Shown here in pieces: positions 1 to 8,793 of a stretch of DNA of 64,000 nt. Made by a program: the position numbers and the translations under genes. Below the pieces are notes generated by a model. That model had not been told where the DNA came from and ran no database searches. It was given only the letters and a program-made list of their open reading frames with translations. The stretch lies in NCBI RefSeq assembly GCF_042747725.1, contig NZ_JBHZGO010000090.1, positions 1 to 64,000 of the forward strand, written 5' to 3'. Positions within the stretch are counted from its first letter, which is position 1. Every line of letters begins with the position of its first letter. Source of the DNA: FACHB-T130 sp042747725. Its GTDB lineage: Bacteria; Cyanobacteriota; Cyanobacteriia; Cyanobacteriales; FACHB-T130.

Positions 1-120
1 CAACGCTATCCTATACCCCAACAAAGTGCTTGCCTGACTTGTCGGTAATCTCCGGAGAGGATGTCAACAAGTGCGATCGCGCCCTAGTCACAAGTCGGGC
101 AAGCTCCTGTGAGGAATTGA

Positions 121-621
121 GTGCGATCGCTATCCTTGAAAATCAATCCTTATTTTGCTGCCTTTGCTGAACTACTATCAAAAGCGACTCAGTTTCTCAA
201 CAAAAAACAAGCAGTGACTAACTTTAGTCGTTTAGTCCCCGGTGGTGGTTTGACAGCACATGAATTAGCAGGAGGTCACACATTAGCAAGGCACATCGGT
301 CAGACACAGGCTCAACTTGCTAATCGACTTGCTAGTGAACCGAGAAGAAGGCTTGTTTCTAGCTTCGACAATCGCTCGATAGCAGAAGAAGCAATAGCAA
401 ATGCCCTTACTGCCAACCTGACAGTAATTAACACTTGGTTGAGTCTGAGTGGCGGTGGCTCCCGGCTTTCGATCAACCACAATGCTAGCATTGTGGTTGG
501 GACTAGCCTAGTTCGCGGTGCTTCCACTACAGTACCCGTTGCCAATGTAACAGCTGTGCTTGTACGAGATGCTAGTTCATTGCTCGGTTACTACATTCTT
601 ACAGCCTATCCAGAATCATGA
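121..621 (+). CDS. Orphan RNase A-like polymorphic toxin C-terminal domain
   Basis: Predicted 166-aa toxin module of the bacterial RNase A-like family (CdiA-CT type), which would degrade RNA in a target cell. The typical motif GGHTLARHIG lies at residues 51-60, and the protein ends in LTAYPES. H58 and R69 (11 residues apart) and T161/Y163 have the spacing of the His, Arg, Thr and Tyr active-site residues I recall for the Yersinia CdiA-CT RNase. The protein lacks a secretion or filament domain. It starts at GTG directly after an in-frame stop at 118-120, so it is either a displaced C-terminal tip or a remnant of a larger effector. Its stop overlaps the immunity start (ATGA). The family call is fairly sure; activity is inferred. 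Confidence 0.72.
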   Translation: MRSLSLKINPYFAAFAELLSKATQFLNKKQAVTNFSRLVPGGGLTAHELAGGHTLARHIGQTQAQLANRLASEPRRRLVSSFDNRSIAEEAIANALTANLTVINTWLSLSGGGSRLSINHNASIVVGTSLVRGASTTVPVANVTAVLVRDASSLLGYYILTAYPES

Positions 622-944
622 TCGGAGAACTCGTACCTGCACTCGCTCAGTTTTTGGGTGCTTACTTCCATCAAGACTGGGATCTCGACGATCCAGATGC
701 GAAGGCAGTTGTTCATCGTTACTTGACAGGGGAGTCACATTCAGCAGTTCAACAAACTATTAATGAAATCGATCGGCTGCTAGAGATGACCTCCGACGAT
801 AAGCAACTACGCGACATTCTGGTATATGACCTTAGCTGCTACTATGACCCCAGCTTTGAAGAGATATCTAATGTGGAGTGGTTGCACTGGCTTCAGAAAT
901 CTCTCAAAAATGGTATTGAAGGAGAAGTTCCCTCTTCTGGATAA
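618..944 (+). CDS. CdiI-type immunity protein
   Basis: A 108-aa acidic soluble protein of the contact-dependent inhibition immunity family, recognised by the N-terminal pattern FLGAYFHQDWDLDDPDA (residues 13-29). Such proteins bind and block the cognate nuclease in the producing cell. The ATG overlaps the toxin stop codon as ATGA, so translation is probably coupled, as expected for a toxin-immunity pair. The C-terminus may be altered: the frame continues, after the stop at 942-944, straight into a Uma2-like remnant, suggesting a rearrangement at this point. The toxin partner at 121-621 supports the call. Confidence 0.72.
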   Translation: MIGELVPALAQFLGAYFHQDWDLDDPDAKAVVHRYLTGESHSAVQQTINEIDRLLEMTSDDKQLRDILVYDLSCYYDPSFEEISNVEWLHWLQKSLKNGIEGEVPSSG

Positions 945-1253
945 AACGATCGCCAAGAGACAATTAGGATTAGGCAACGTCTGCGCTACTTTGCCGAACT
1001 GGTTCCCGACTTAACAGTAGAGATTAAATCTCAAAGCGATCGCATCAAACCTCTAGAAGAGAAAATAAACTTGTTTGTGAGATTAGGGGCACAGGTAGGG
1101 ATATTGATTGACCCGGATCGACTCACTGTAACTGTTTATCGTCCCACAGGAGAGCCGACTGTGCTGATGGATGGGGACGTTCTGACTATCCTAGAGTTAT
1201 TCCCTGGTTGGGAGCTGCCGATTGCTGAATTATGGCCTCCAGTGTTTGAATAG
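945..1253 (+). pseudogene. 5'-truncated Uma2-family (DUF820) nuclease fold remnant
   Basis: The reading frame after the immunity stop encodes about 100 residues typical of the C-terminal half of Uma2/DUF820 proteins, a restriction-endonuclease-like fold common in cyanobacteria. Visible blocks are LVPDLTVEIKSQSDR (the PD...EVKS active-site strand, here E-I-K), then VRLGAQVGILIDPDR and a closing PGWELPIAELW. There is no start codon in a sensible position (a TTG lies only at 1071) and the N-terminal half is missing. It is in the same frame as the upstream immunity gene, which points to a deletion junction near 945-980. Probably non-functional. Confidence 0.65.
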
Positions 1254-1393
1254 CGATCGTCGTAAGAGTGCGTAAGCGTTGCGGCTGCGACAGCATCGCG
1301 CTTTGGCTTCTTGGGGATCGCACTCTCCTCAAGACAGACACCAGATGATATGCTTAAAGGTGGTGCTTTAAAGTTAATTAGAGGCTGGGTTCA

Positions 1394-1510
1394 ATGCAAG
1401 TTAACGATCTTGGTTTTGTCGCCAGCATCCTGTTTGTGCTGGTTCCCACAGTTTTCTTGTTGATTCTGTACATCCAAACTGCTAGCCGCGAAAGCAACAA
1501 GAATCCTTAA
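1394..1510 (+). CDS. psbM: Photosystem II reaction centre protein M
   Basis: A 38-aa single-pass membrane protein beginning MQVNDLGFVASILFVLVPT and ending in ASRESNKNP. The pattern matches PsbM: a short N-terminus with V-N-x-L-x-F, a hydrophobic helix at about residues 6-28 containing the LVPT kink, then a polar tail. PsbM sits at the monomer-monomer interface of the photosystem II dimer in the thylakoid membrane. It is transcribed alone; GAGG (1380-1384) precedes the ATG. A hairpin with a T-run lies 20-80 bases downstream. Its presence marks an oxygenic phototroph. Confidence 0.9.
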   Translation: MQVNDLGFVASILFVLVPTVFLLILYIQTASRESNKNP

Positions 1511-1525
1511 TAATCTGTATCGAAC

Positions 1526-1590
1526 AAAATCCCCCCGCTGTAGTATAAACAAGGCTTTTGCCATGTTCCTCCGGCGAGGGGAATTTTTTT
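1526..1590. terminator. Hairpin between convergent psbM and usp genes
   Basis: The arm AAAATCCCC..CGC (1526-1538) can pair with GCGAGGGGAATTTT (1574-1587), with one mismatch and a long loop, and is followed by a T-run to 1590. It lies between the 3' ends of psbM (+) and the stress-protein gene (-), so it could stop transcription from both sides. The loop is long, so this is a moderate call. Confidence 0.45.
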
Positions 1591-1611
1591 AAGGGTTAGG
1601 TTTGGCGTTTC

Positions 1612-2457
1612 TTACGCAGTCGCCGTGCGTCCTAAGAGAACGGGACAATTTGCATAGACTCGCACGTAGTCGGATAGCGAAGTTCCTAGCAACCGATCCA
1701 AATCTGGTAAACCTTTGGCAATGGAAGGACGGCGATCGGGAGAACCCAGCATCAACAAGTCAACATTTAATTCCTCTGCCAAACGACAGATTTCTGGCCC
1801 TGCCTTACCGTTTCCTGTGACACACTTATAAGGAATGCCTTGTTTTTTCGCGGCGGCGATCGCAGGAGCGAGTACAGGATTTTTTTCAGCGTTGGCTGCT
1901 TCTTCAAAACCTGTCCGAGCCTTGTTGACGTTAACCAGAACCAACTGCCCTCCCTTTTTATCTCGCAACAGAAACAAAGCCAGATTTAAGCACTGTTGTG
2001 CCGATTCTGAGCCGTCCATTGCCACCATGATGCGGTTGATTTTCTTGACGTAAATATCGTCTTTCACCAACAACATTGGGCGGGAAGACAATTGGAAAAC
2101 ATATTGGCTAACTGAGTTTTCTAAAATGGATTCCAGACGCTTCAGCCCCCGCGAACCCATAATAATCAAATCAGCATTTATTTCTTCTGCTACCTGGCAA
2201 ACCGTATCCTTGGGATCGCCCTGCCGCAGCATGGTGTTCACGTGATTTGGGTCTAGGTTCAGAGACTGGATAGCTGTAGCGAGAGTCCTGCCTCCCTCCT
2301 CCCACTTTGAAGTCATTGCCTCAGTGGTAATTTGAGAAGGAACGACGTGCAAGATGGTGACTGATGCCCGTTGGATCGAAGGCAGTTCCATCAAAGCCTT
2401 GAGCATCTCTTTAGAATGTCCGATTCCAGAGTCCGCTAACAAAATTTTTTCAATCAT
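1612..2457 (-). CDS. Tandem universal stress protein (two UspA domains)
   Basis: A 281-aa cytosolic protein with two UspA folds, roughly residues 1-133 and 138-280. Each has the Usp beginning (IEKILLADSG; INRIMVAMDGSESAQQ) and an ATP-loop-like region (IIMGSRGLKRLE in the first; LLMLGSPDRR in the second). Tandem Usp proteins bind nucleotides and support survival under starvation, oxidative or light stress. The second loop lacks the full G-2x-G-9x-G(S/T) pattern, so only the first domain is a good candidate for ATP binding. It is monocistronic; its promoter should lie in 2458-2816. Confidence 0.88.
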   Translation of the reverse strand: MIEKILLADSGIGHSKEMLKALMELPSIQRASVTILHVVPSQITTEAMTSKWEEGGRTLATAIQSLNLDPNHVNTMLRQGDPKDTVCQVAEEINADLIIMGSRGLKRLESILENSVSQYVFQLSSRPMLLVKDDIYVKKINRIMVAMDGSESAQQCLNLALFLLRDKKGGQLVLVNVNKARTGFEEAANAEKNPVLAPAIAAAKKQGIPYKCVTGNGKAGPEICRLAEELNVDLLMLGSPDRRPSIAKGLPDLDRLLGTSLSDYVRVYANCPVLLGRTATA

Positions 2458-2816
2458 CGAAATGCCTCTTTATCAGAAAAAATCGCTTCGCTTTTATTGC
2501 TTTCTGACCCAATTAATCGGGAAGTTGATGTTGATGAAAGTATGATACCTGCTAACAAGAGCAACCGATTTATCTGGGGAGTGAGTTTTTCATCATTCAG
2601 CATACTTCTGATAGTGCCCTTAATTTTTAACGATTTATGACACTGCTTTAATAAGCGTAAAAAATATTCATGAATTTTTATAAACTAACTAATCGGAACA
2701 AATAGTTAGAGGAAAGAGAAAAAAATCGCGATCGCCACGAAGAGCGAATACCGATCCAGGATCGCGCCCGTAGCAGGAGCATCTACACTCGCCGTTTGTT
2801 GAAAATTTGCCACTCC
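2458..2816. other. Intergenic region upstream of usp (359 bp)
   Basis: An AT-rich gap between two minus-strand genes. It should hold the usp promoter and the 3' end of the cyclase transcript. HIP1-like GCGATCGC bases occur near 2730. I see no credible ORF or RNA gene. Confidence 0.5.
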
Positions 2817-4784
2817 TCAAACTTCTGACGCTTCTTCCCTTTGACGCCCCATCACAAGGTAGACATCAACCATTTGCTGTTTGCCCTTGAGTGGCAATGG
2901 CCCCCAAGATTCGACCAGAAACTGGTTATCAAGATGAACCAGGGTTTCCTTGCCGATGAGGACGCGACAGTTGCTCGGTTGCCGGTGTTTCTCGCAACTT
3001 TCCAGGCGGGCGGCAGTATTGACGCTGTCCCCAATGACGCCGTATTCTAGGCGGTCTTTGCCTCCTAAACTGCCAACGACGACTGGACCTGTAAAAACTC
3101 CGATTCGCATCTGGATGACCGGCAAGCCGCGAGTTTTCCAGTTTTGGTTCAATTCCTCTAGAATTTCGCTGATTGCTATAGCGCACTCTATCGAGCGCTG
3201 GGCATCAAGAGCGACCTCCTCCTTGTGGATGCGATCCATCGGCACGCCAAACACAGCCATAAAGCCATCCCCTGTAAACTTGTTGATAATGCCCTCATGG
3301 TCGATGACTTCGTGGGTGACGACATCCAGCATTTCATTTAACCATTCCAGCAATGCTTCCGGAGGCATTTGTTCGGCGATGGTACTGAAGTCTTTGATAT
3401 CTGCAAACATCATGGTTGCGATTAGCTTAATTCCTGGTAATTTCCCAGATTTGAGCAGGCGATCGCGTCCTTTCCAGAGAGCTTTGGCAACTTCCGGTGA
3501 AGTATTCTGTCCCAACAGCTTCATGATGATTTGTTGCTGCTGCTGTGCATCATAAGAGCGGTAGGTGATAACAACCCCGCTGGTGAGGATAAATCCTAGC
3601 ACTGGAGCCGACAGGGGCACCCATCCTTGCTGGGTAAACAGATAGAAGCAGGTGCCGAACAAAACCCCCAAACCAACGCCGCCGCCCAAAATTAAGACAA
3701 CGGGATGCCGCAACCACCAAGCCGCGATCGCACCCAGCAGCGTCCATCCGACAATCCATAGCACCTCCATCCGTTCATCCCAGAACCAAAACAGGGGTCG
3801 CTCCCCCGTGGCAGCGTCGATAAATTGGCTTACCATTTGGGCATGAACCAAGACTCCGGACATCTTAGCGGTTTTCTGTTCGGCTGGGCTGTAGGGAGTT
3901 GAGAAAGTGTCTTTGGCGCTGGGTGCCGTTGTGCCAATCAGCACAATCTTGTTTTTCACCCAGTTCGGGTCAATCTCTCCCTTCAACACTTGGGTGAGCG
4001 TAACTTGCCGCGCCACGTTTGAGGATCGGTAATTCAGCAGAACTTGGTAGCCCCGCGCATCGATATTTTGATACCCGCCGGAGTTTTCCTGTAGCGGCAC
4101 AAATACTGATGAAGCCAGTTGAATATAATCAGGATTTTGTTGGCTGGAGTCCGGTTTGATGCCTACACTTTCTAAATAGGCGATCGCTAGTCGCAGGGAA
4201 AACGAGAAGTAAGTGGTTGTATCGTCGGAGACAAACAACAGATTGCGGCGGACAACGCCATCTGGATCGAGCAGCAAATCGTTAAAACCAACACGATCCT
4301 CTGGAAGTCCCGGCGGCGGCGGTACCAGTTCCAGCTCCGTGTCGCCAAATTTCTGAATCGCAACGATGTTTTTTTCCCGGAGTTGCGCCTTAAGTTCGGC
4401 ATTTCCTGGCTGTTGCGGGATGTCCCGATGCATATCTAAGCCAATAACTTGGGGCTGAAATGATTGCAACTTTGCCAATAGCTGCGCCATTGTCCGGTCA
4501 GATAAAGGCCATTGCTTCTGAGTGCGAATGTCGCCTTCTGTAATGCCTACAACCAGCAGCCGGGGATCGGGGCCTGGATCGGAATGTAACCGTACCAGTT
4601 GGTCTAAAGCGACGAGTTCTAGAGCTTGTAGACCACCCAGATGACGCACTCCCATGACGAACCCGCTCACAACAAGACTGGCGATCGCTACCACTCGCAC
4701 ACCTGTGAAGTCCGACAACGCAATCTTGAGGCGATCGCTTAGATTAAATAGCGCGGATGTCTGGGATTCAAAAAAGCCTTTCAT
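2817..4784 (-). CDS. CHASE2-domain adenylate cyclase
   Basis: A 655-aa membrane-bound class III cyclase making cAMP. An N-terminal membrane segment (about 28-46) precedes an extracytoplasmic CHASE2 sensor domain (about 50-335), three membrane helices (about 340-412), a Gln-rich linker (QQQQQ) and the catalytic domain (about 455-650). Catalytic residues are visible: metal-binding Asp in MFADIKDFS and in FTGDGFM, adenine-selecting Lys in NKFTGD and Asp in IGDSVN, and transition-state Asn/Arg in VNTAAR. The K-D pair argues for ATP rather than GTP. CHASE2-cyclases are common in cyanobacteria and sense unknown external signals. It stands alone on the minus strand. Confidence 0.92.
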   Translation of the reverse strand: MKGFFESQTSALFNLSDRLKIALSDFTGVRVVAIASLVVSGFVMGVRHLGGLQALELVALDQLVRLHSDPGPDPRLLVVGITEGDIRTQKQWPLSDRTMAQLLAKLQSFQPQVIGLDMHRDIPQQPGNAELKAQLREKNIVAIQKFGDTELELVPPPPGLPEDRVGFNDLLLDPDGVVRRNLLFVSDDTTTYFSFSLRLAIAYLESVGIKPDSSQQNPDYIQLASSVFVPLQENSGGYQNIDARGYQVLLNYRSSNVARQVTLTQVLKGEIDPNWVKNKIVLIGTTAPSAKDTFSTPYSPAEQKTAKMSGVLVHAQMVSQFIDAATGERPLFWFWDERMEVLWIVGWTLLGAIAAWWLRHPVVLILGGGVGLGVLFGTCFYLFTQQGWVPLSAPVLGFILTSGVVITYRSYDAQQQQQIIMKLLGQNTSPEVAKALWKGRDRLLKSGKLPGIKLIATMMFADIKDFSTIAEQMPPEALLEWLNEMLDVVTHEVIDHEGIINKFTGDGFMAVFGVPMDRIHKEEVALDAQRSIECAIAISEILEELNQNWKTRGLPVIQMRIGVFTGPVVVGSLGGKDRLEYGVIGDSVNTAARLESCEKHRQPSNCRVLIGKETLVHLDNQFLVESWGPLPLKGKQQMVDVYLVMGRQREEASEV

Positions 4785-5298
4785 CGTCGCCCTAGCCTAA
4801 TTCGCAGCTAACATGGGGAGAAACAGAGGCAAAGACAGAGCCATAGCATTTTCTACTGTAGCTTTAGGGCTAATTTCGGGAATCGAAAACTGGTAAATTT
4901 ACTGGCTGCTGATTTGGCATTACCACATTATGGCATTTGGGGAATGATGGGCTACACCCCTCATTTTGCGCGAACGGTCAGGAGTCAGTTAAAAAGAAAA
5001 AATCGCTGATTTCTAGGGATGAATTTAATCGAGATGGGACGACTCACAAATATCGCCAACCCTATACAAGCCACTATTTATGGACGACTTCTTTCCCACC
5101 ACAAGATTACCGAATGCGGTTGTCCTCACATTCTCCCCTGAAGCCCCTGAAGTTCCTGTCCTGTCTAATCTGTACTCTCTGGAGAGGACGGGATTAAGGA
5201 CTACCAACCACTGACTATCCCGGCTTTGAATTGACAACACATCCAAACTGGGAGGTTATCATAGGGTAAATGTTGATATTTCTTAAAAAAAGTTATCA
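4785..5298. other. Divergent intergenic region (514 bp)
   Basis: This lies between the cyclase start (-) and the transporter start (+) and should carry promoters for both. Two overlapping ORFs (4937-5197 + and 5025-5246 -) have no recognisable domain and low-complexity composition, so I do not call them genes. Confidence 0.5.
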
Positions 5299-6747
5299 AT
5301 GCAGTTTTCCCCCTCTGGTATGTCCGAAATCAAGAACTCCGCGCTCAAAAAGGTGTTCTTTGGTCATGAGCCGACTCCTGAGTTATGCGCCATTCTAACG
5401 GTCTATTTGGTGCAGGGAATCTTGGGTTTAGCGCGTCTAGCAGTCAGCTTTTTTCTGAAAGATGAACTTTCGCTAAGTCCGGCTCAAGTTTCGGCTTTGA
5501 TGGGCATTGCTGCCATACCTTGGGTGGTAAAGCCGTTGTTTGGGTTTCTGTCGGATGGTCTACCGTTGTTTGGCTACCGACGGCGTCCTTATCTTATTTT
5601 ATCCGGACTATTGGGAGCGATTTCCTGGGTTAGTCTGGCAACGGTTGTGCATACAGCTTGGGCGGCGACAGTAGCGATCGCGCTTTCGTCCCTCTCGGTG
5701 GCTGTCAGTGATGTAATTGTAGACTCCCTGGTGGTAGAACGAGCCAGGGTAGAGTCTCAGAGTGATGCCGGTTCCCTGCAATCCCTCACCTGGGGTGCCT
5801 CATCGCTGGGAGGCTTAGTCACTGCGTATTTTAGCGGTTCCCTGTTGCAAAACTTCGGCAGCCATACCATTTTTGCCATTACCGCTGGTTTTCCCTTAAT
5901 TGTGTCAGCAGTTGCTTGGTTAATCGCAGAAGAGCCAATTAGCGATCGCGTGCAAGCCTCCACCGTCGCTAACCAGATCAAACAACTGAGAAAAGCCCTT
6001 AGCCAAAAATCGATCTGGCTACCAACCGTCTTTCTTTTTCTCTTGCAAGCCACACCGACAGCAGATAGCGCCTTTTTCTACTTCACCACCAACGAACTGG
6101 GATTTGAGCCAGAATTTCTGGGACGAGTACGCCTAGTCACCAGTATCGCCTCCCTGGTGGGAATTGCAATTTTCCAGCGGTTTCTCAAAGCCGTCCCCTT
6201 TCGCACCATTTTCACCTGGACAACGGTCATCTCAGCGGCACTCGGAATGACCACGCTGCTGCTGGTGACTCATGCCAACCGCTCTTTAGGCATCGACGAT
6301 CGCTGGTTCAGCCTGGGAGACAGCCTAATTCTGACAGTCATGGGACAGATTGCCTATATGCCATTGTTGGTACTCGCGGCGCGGCTATGTCCGGCTGGCG
6401 TAGAAGCGACCTTGTTTGCGCTGCTGATGTCGGTCACAAATATGGCAGGATTATTGTCCCACGAACTGGGAGCCGTCCTCACCTATTGGCTGGGCATCAC
6501 CGAAAGGAATTTTGAGCATCTCTGGCAGCTGGTAGTAATTGCAAATCTATCAACCCTCCTGCCACTGCCACTCGTCGGTTGGCTACCCGCAGGCAAACCG
6601 GAAATAGAGCCAGATGGCGAGATGCCAAGCCTGCAACCGTCATCAGCCATGCATATACAGTCAACCCCCGTCCAGCATCGGGAACGGTCTTTTGTCCCTG
6701 ACTTTCTTCCTGAACTCATCCCCACAGTAGAAGAATCCGCTGAGTAA
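5299..6747 (+). CDS. Folate/biopterin transporter (FBT/BT1 family, MFS)
   Basis: A 482-aa polytopic membrane protein of the BT1/FBT family, related to Synechocystis Slr0642 and plant plastid folate carriers. Family signatures include the start FGHEPTPELCAI, then KDELSLSPAQVSALMGIAAIPW and KPLFGFLSDGLPLFGYRRRPY. About twelve membrane helices run to residue 440, followed by a polar, proline-rich tail. It likely imports or exports folate or pterins. A second in-frame ATG lies at 5320 (MSEIKN) and could be the real start. The gene is alone; the next gene starts 275 bp later. Confidence 0.9.
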   Translation: MQFSPSGMSEIKNSALKKVFFGHEPTPELCAILTVYLVQGILGLARLAVSFFLKDELSLSPAQVSALMGIAAIPWVVKPLFGFLSDGLPLFGYRRRPYLILSGLLGAISWVSLATVVHTAWAATVAIALSSLSVAVSDVIVDSLVVERARVESQSDAGSLQSLTWGASSLGGLVTAYFSGSLLQNFGSHTIFAITAGFPLIVSAVAWLIAEEPISDRVQASTVANQIKQLRKALSQKSIWLPTVFLFLLQATPTADSAFFYFTTNELGFEPEFLGRVRLVTSIASLVGIAIFQRFLKAVPFRTIFTWTTVISAALGMTTLLLVTHANRSLGIDDRWFSLGDSLILTVMGQIAYMPLLVLAARLCPAGVEATLFALLMSVTNMAGLLSHELGAVLTYWLGITERNFEHLWQLVVIANLSTLLPLPLVGWLPAGKPEIEPDGEMPSLQPSSAMHIQSTPVQHRERSFVPDFLPELIPTVEESAE

Positions 6748-7022
6748 AAGAGGAAGGATGAAGAGTAGGCAGTGCCGATTCTTCTTCCAGTTTCAGACTG
6801 AGAACGAGAATCAGAAGGCTGCACTAAGTAGGCGGATGCAATTAAATTGAAGATTTTCGTAGGGAATGGAAAACGCTCTTGAAACCCAACACCTGCATGG
6901 GTTACGCGCTAACCACTACTACAAATAATCAATCCCGCCTACTTAACGTGCTGCGACGCTAACACTTCTGTCCTAGTTCACTATCACGTCAAGAATTTTT
7001 CCAACTTGCCGAATATCTTAAT

Positions 7023-8540
7023 ATGCAGAATTTACCAACACCAGAGCGCTTTCCGGTGCCCACAGAGGTGCCCGATCGACTTCCCTACCACATCAAAAAG
7101 TGGCAAAAAGGCTATGAATCGTTGCCGCAAGAATTGGATTATTGGATTGATGACATTGAAGGGGAGATTCCCGCAGAACTAGAAGGGACACTGTTTCGGA
7201 ATGGCCCTGGGTTGCTAGATGTCAATGGTCAGCGCATCCACCACCCGTTTGATGGGGATGGCATGATTGCCAGGATCGCCTTTTCAGAGGGTCGCGCCCA
7301 CTTTCGCAATCGCTATGTCCGCACACAGGGCTATGTGGAAGAACAGCAAGTCGGTAAAATTCTCTATCGCGGCGTCTTTGGCACCCAGAAGCCCGGTGGT
7401 TGGCTAGCCAATGCCTTTGATGTGAAACTGAAAAATATTGCCAACACCAACGTCATTTACTGGGGTGGCAAACTCTTGGCGCTTTGGGAAGCTGCCGAAC
7501 CTCACCGCTTAGACCCCAACACCTTGGAAACGCTGGGGAAAGAATATTTGGACGGCGTTTTGCAAAATGGTGACGCCTTTGCCGCCCATCCTCGAATTGA
7601 CCCTAGATGCGATCGCTTCGGTGGTGCCCCTTGCCTGGTGAACTTTGCAATTAAACCGGGTCTTTCCAGCACTATCATTATCTATGAATTAGACTTGGCT
7701 GGCAAAGTTGTGCAGCGTAACTCTCACAGCGTTCCTGGCTTCGCCTTCATCCACGATTTTGCTATTACGCCTAATTACTGTATCTTCTTCCAAAATCCCG
7801 TCTCCTTCAACCCTGTGCCTTTCCTGTTGGGATTTCGCGGTGCTGGTGAGTGTGTCAAGTTCCAGCCGCAGCAACTCACCCGGATTGTAGTGATTCCCCG
7901 CAACCCCCAACCAGGGGAAAAAATGCAGATTTTTGAAACTCAGTCGGGTTTTGTCTTCCACCATGCCAATGCCTTTGAGCAAGGCGACGAAATTTGTATT
8001 GACTCAATTTGCTATGAGTCTTTTCCAGAGGTTGAGCCGGAATCGGACTATCGGGAGGTGGACTTTCAGGCGCTATCCCCCGGAAAAATGTGGCGGTTCC
8101 AGTTGGACTTAAAGAATAAAACGGTACGGCGTAGGCTGTTAGAAAGTCGTTGTTGCGAGTTTCCCTTCGTTCATCCCGAACAAGTGGGACGCCCTTATCA
8201 GTATCTGTATCTGGGTGCAGCTCATGCTGCCCAAGGCAATGCGCCTCTCCAAGCTATCCTCAAGATAGATTTAAAGACAGATCGTCGCCAACTCTGGAGT
8301 GCGGCACCTGAAGGCTATGTCAGCGAACCGATCTTTGTGCCGCGTCCGGGTGGTACGTGTGAACATGAGGGTTGGGTGCTGACGTTAGTTTATGACTCTG
8401 CTCACCACCGCTCTGATGTGGTAATTTTAGATGCCGCGCACGTCGATCGAGGTCCGGTGGCGCGATTACACTTGAAGCATCATATCCCTTACGGGTTGCA
8501 TGGCAACTTTACGTCCCACTGCTTTGCGCCCAGCAACTAG
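7023..8540 (+). CDS. Carotenoid cleavage oxygenase (RPE65/ACO family)
   Basis: A 505-aa non-heme iron dioxygenase that cleaves carotenoids or apocarotenoids to aldehydes. The seven-bladed propeller family is recognised by GTLFRNGPGLLDVNG and HPFDGDGMI near the N-terminus. The four iron-ligand histidines can be placed in AAHPR, FIHDF, FHHANAF and the C-terminal LHGNFTSH. It is closest in type to cyanobacterial apocarotenoid 15,15'-oxygenase (retinal-forming) and related Diox enzymes, but the exact cleavage position cannot be read from sequence. No signal peptide. It appears monocistronic; a multi-hairpin element follows it directly. Confidence 0.92.
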   Translation: MQNLPTPERFPVPTEVPDRLPYHIKKWQKGYESLPQELDYWIDDIEGEIPAELEGTLFRNGPGLLDVNGQRIHHPFDGDGMIARIAFSEGRAHFRNRYVRTQGYVEEQQVGKILYRGVFGTQKPGGWLANAFDVKLKNIANTNVIYWGGKLLALWEAAEPHRLDPNTLETLGKEYLDGVLQNGDAFAAHPRIDPRCDRFGGAPCLVNFAIKPGLSSTIIIYELDLAGKVVQRNSHSVPGFAFIHDFAITPNYCIFFQNPVSFNPVPFLLGFRGAGECVKFQPQQLTRIVVIPRNPQPGEKMQIFETQSGFVFHHANAFEQGDEICIDSICYESFPEVEPESDYREVDFQALSPGKMWRFQLDLKNKTVRRRLLESRCCEFPFVHPEQVGRPYQYLYLGAAHAAQGNAPLQAILKIDLKTDRRQLWSAAPEGYVSEPIFVPRPGGTCEHEGWVLTLVYDSAHHRSDVVILDAAHVDRGPVARLHLKHHIPYGLHGNFTSHCFAPSN

Positions 8541-8546
8541 CTCTCA

Positions 8547-8694
8547 GTCAGTCAATTTTGGATTTTCAAGCGATCGCCTACCAACATCGCTTGAAAATCC
8601 AAAAGGGAGCATCTCAATGCATGCGCCCACACTCTGAAGGGTGTGGGCGTGTATTGCAATTTCACGGGATGCTCTAAAACCTAAAATTGACTGA
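8547..8694. repeat. Nested inverted-repeat element, cloverleaf-like (148 bp)
   Basis: Several inverted repeats are nested here. The outer pair is TCAGTCAATTTT at 8548-8559 with its complement at 8683-8694. A 19-bp perfect stem is formed by 8556-8574 and 8586-8604. A 9-bp GC-rich stem is CGCCCACAC at 8624-8632 with GTGTGGGCG at 8641-8649. A weaker GAGCAT/ATGCTC pair is at 8607-8612 and 8670-8675. The outer pair shares four T residues with the first stem. It could be a small non-autonomous mobile element, a structured RNA or a complex terminator after the carotenoid oxygenase gene. Confidence 0.65.
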
Positions 8695-8793
8695 GCGTTG
8701 TAGTATAAAGCTTTGCAAACTTAGTAATCTCCACCTTCTCTTTATGTGCCGAGACAGGATAAGTTTGGCAGAGGTATCCCAAGCGGAGCTGGG

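Noticed and set aside
121..170. A second frame (3-170) running through the toxin start
   Set aside because: It has no start within the window and no recognisable sequence, and ends soon after the toxin begins; it could be the tail of an upstream gene but cannot be supported.
4937..5246. Overlapping ORFs on both strands (86 and 73 codons) in the cyclase/transporter gap
   Set aside because: No recognisable domain, no convincing ribosome site, and the region is a divergent promoter interval.
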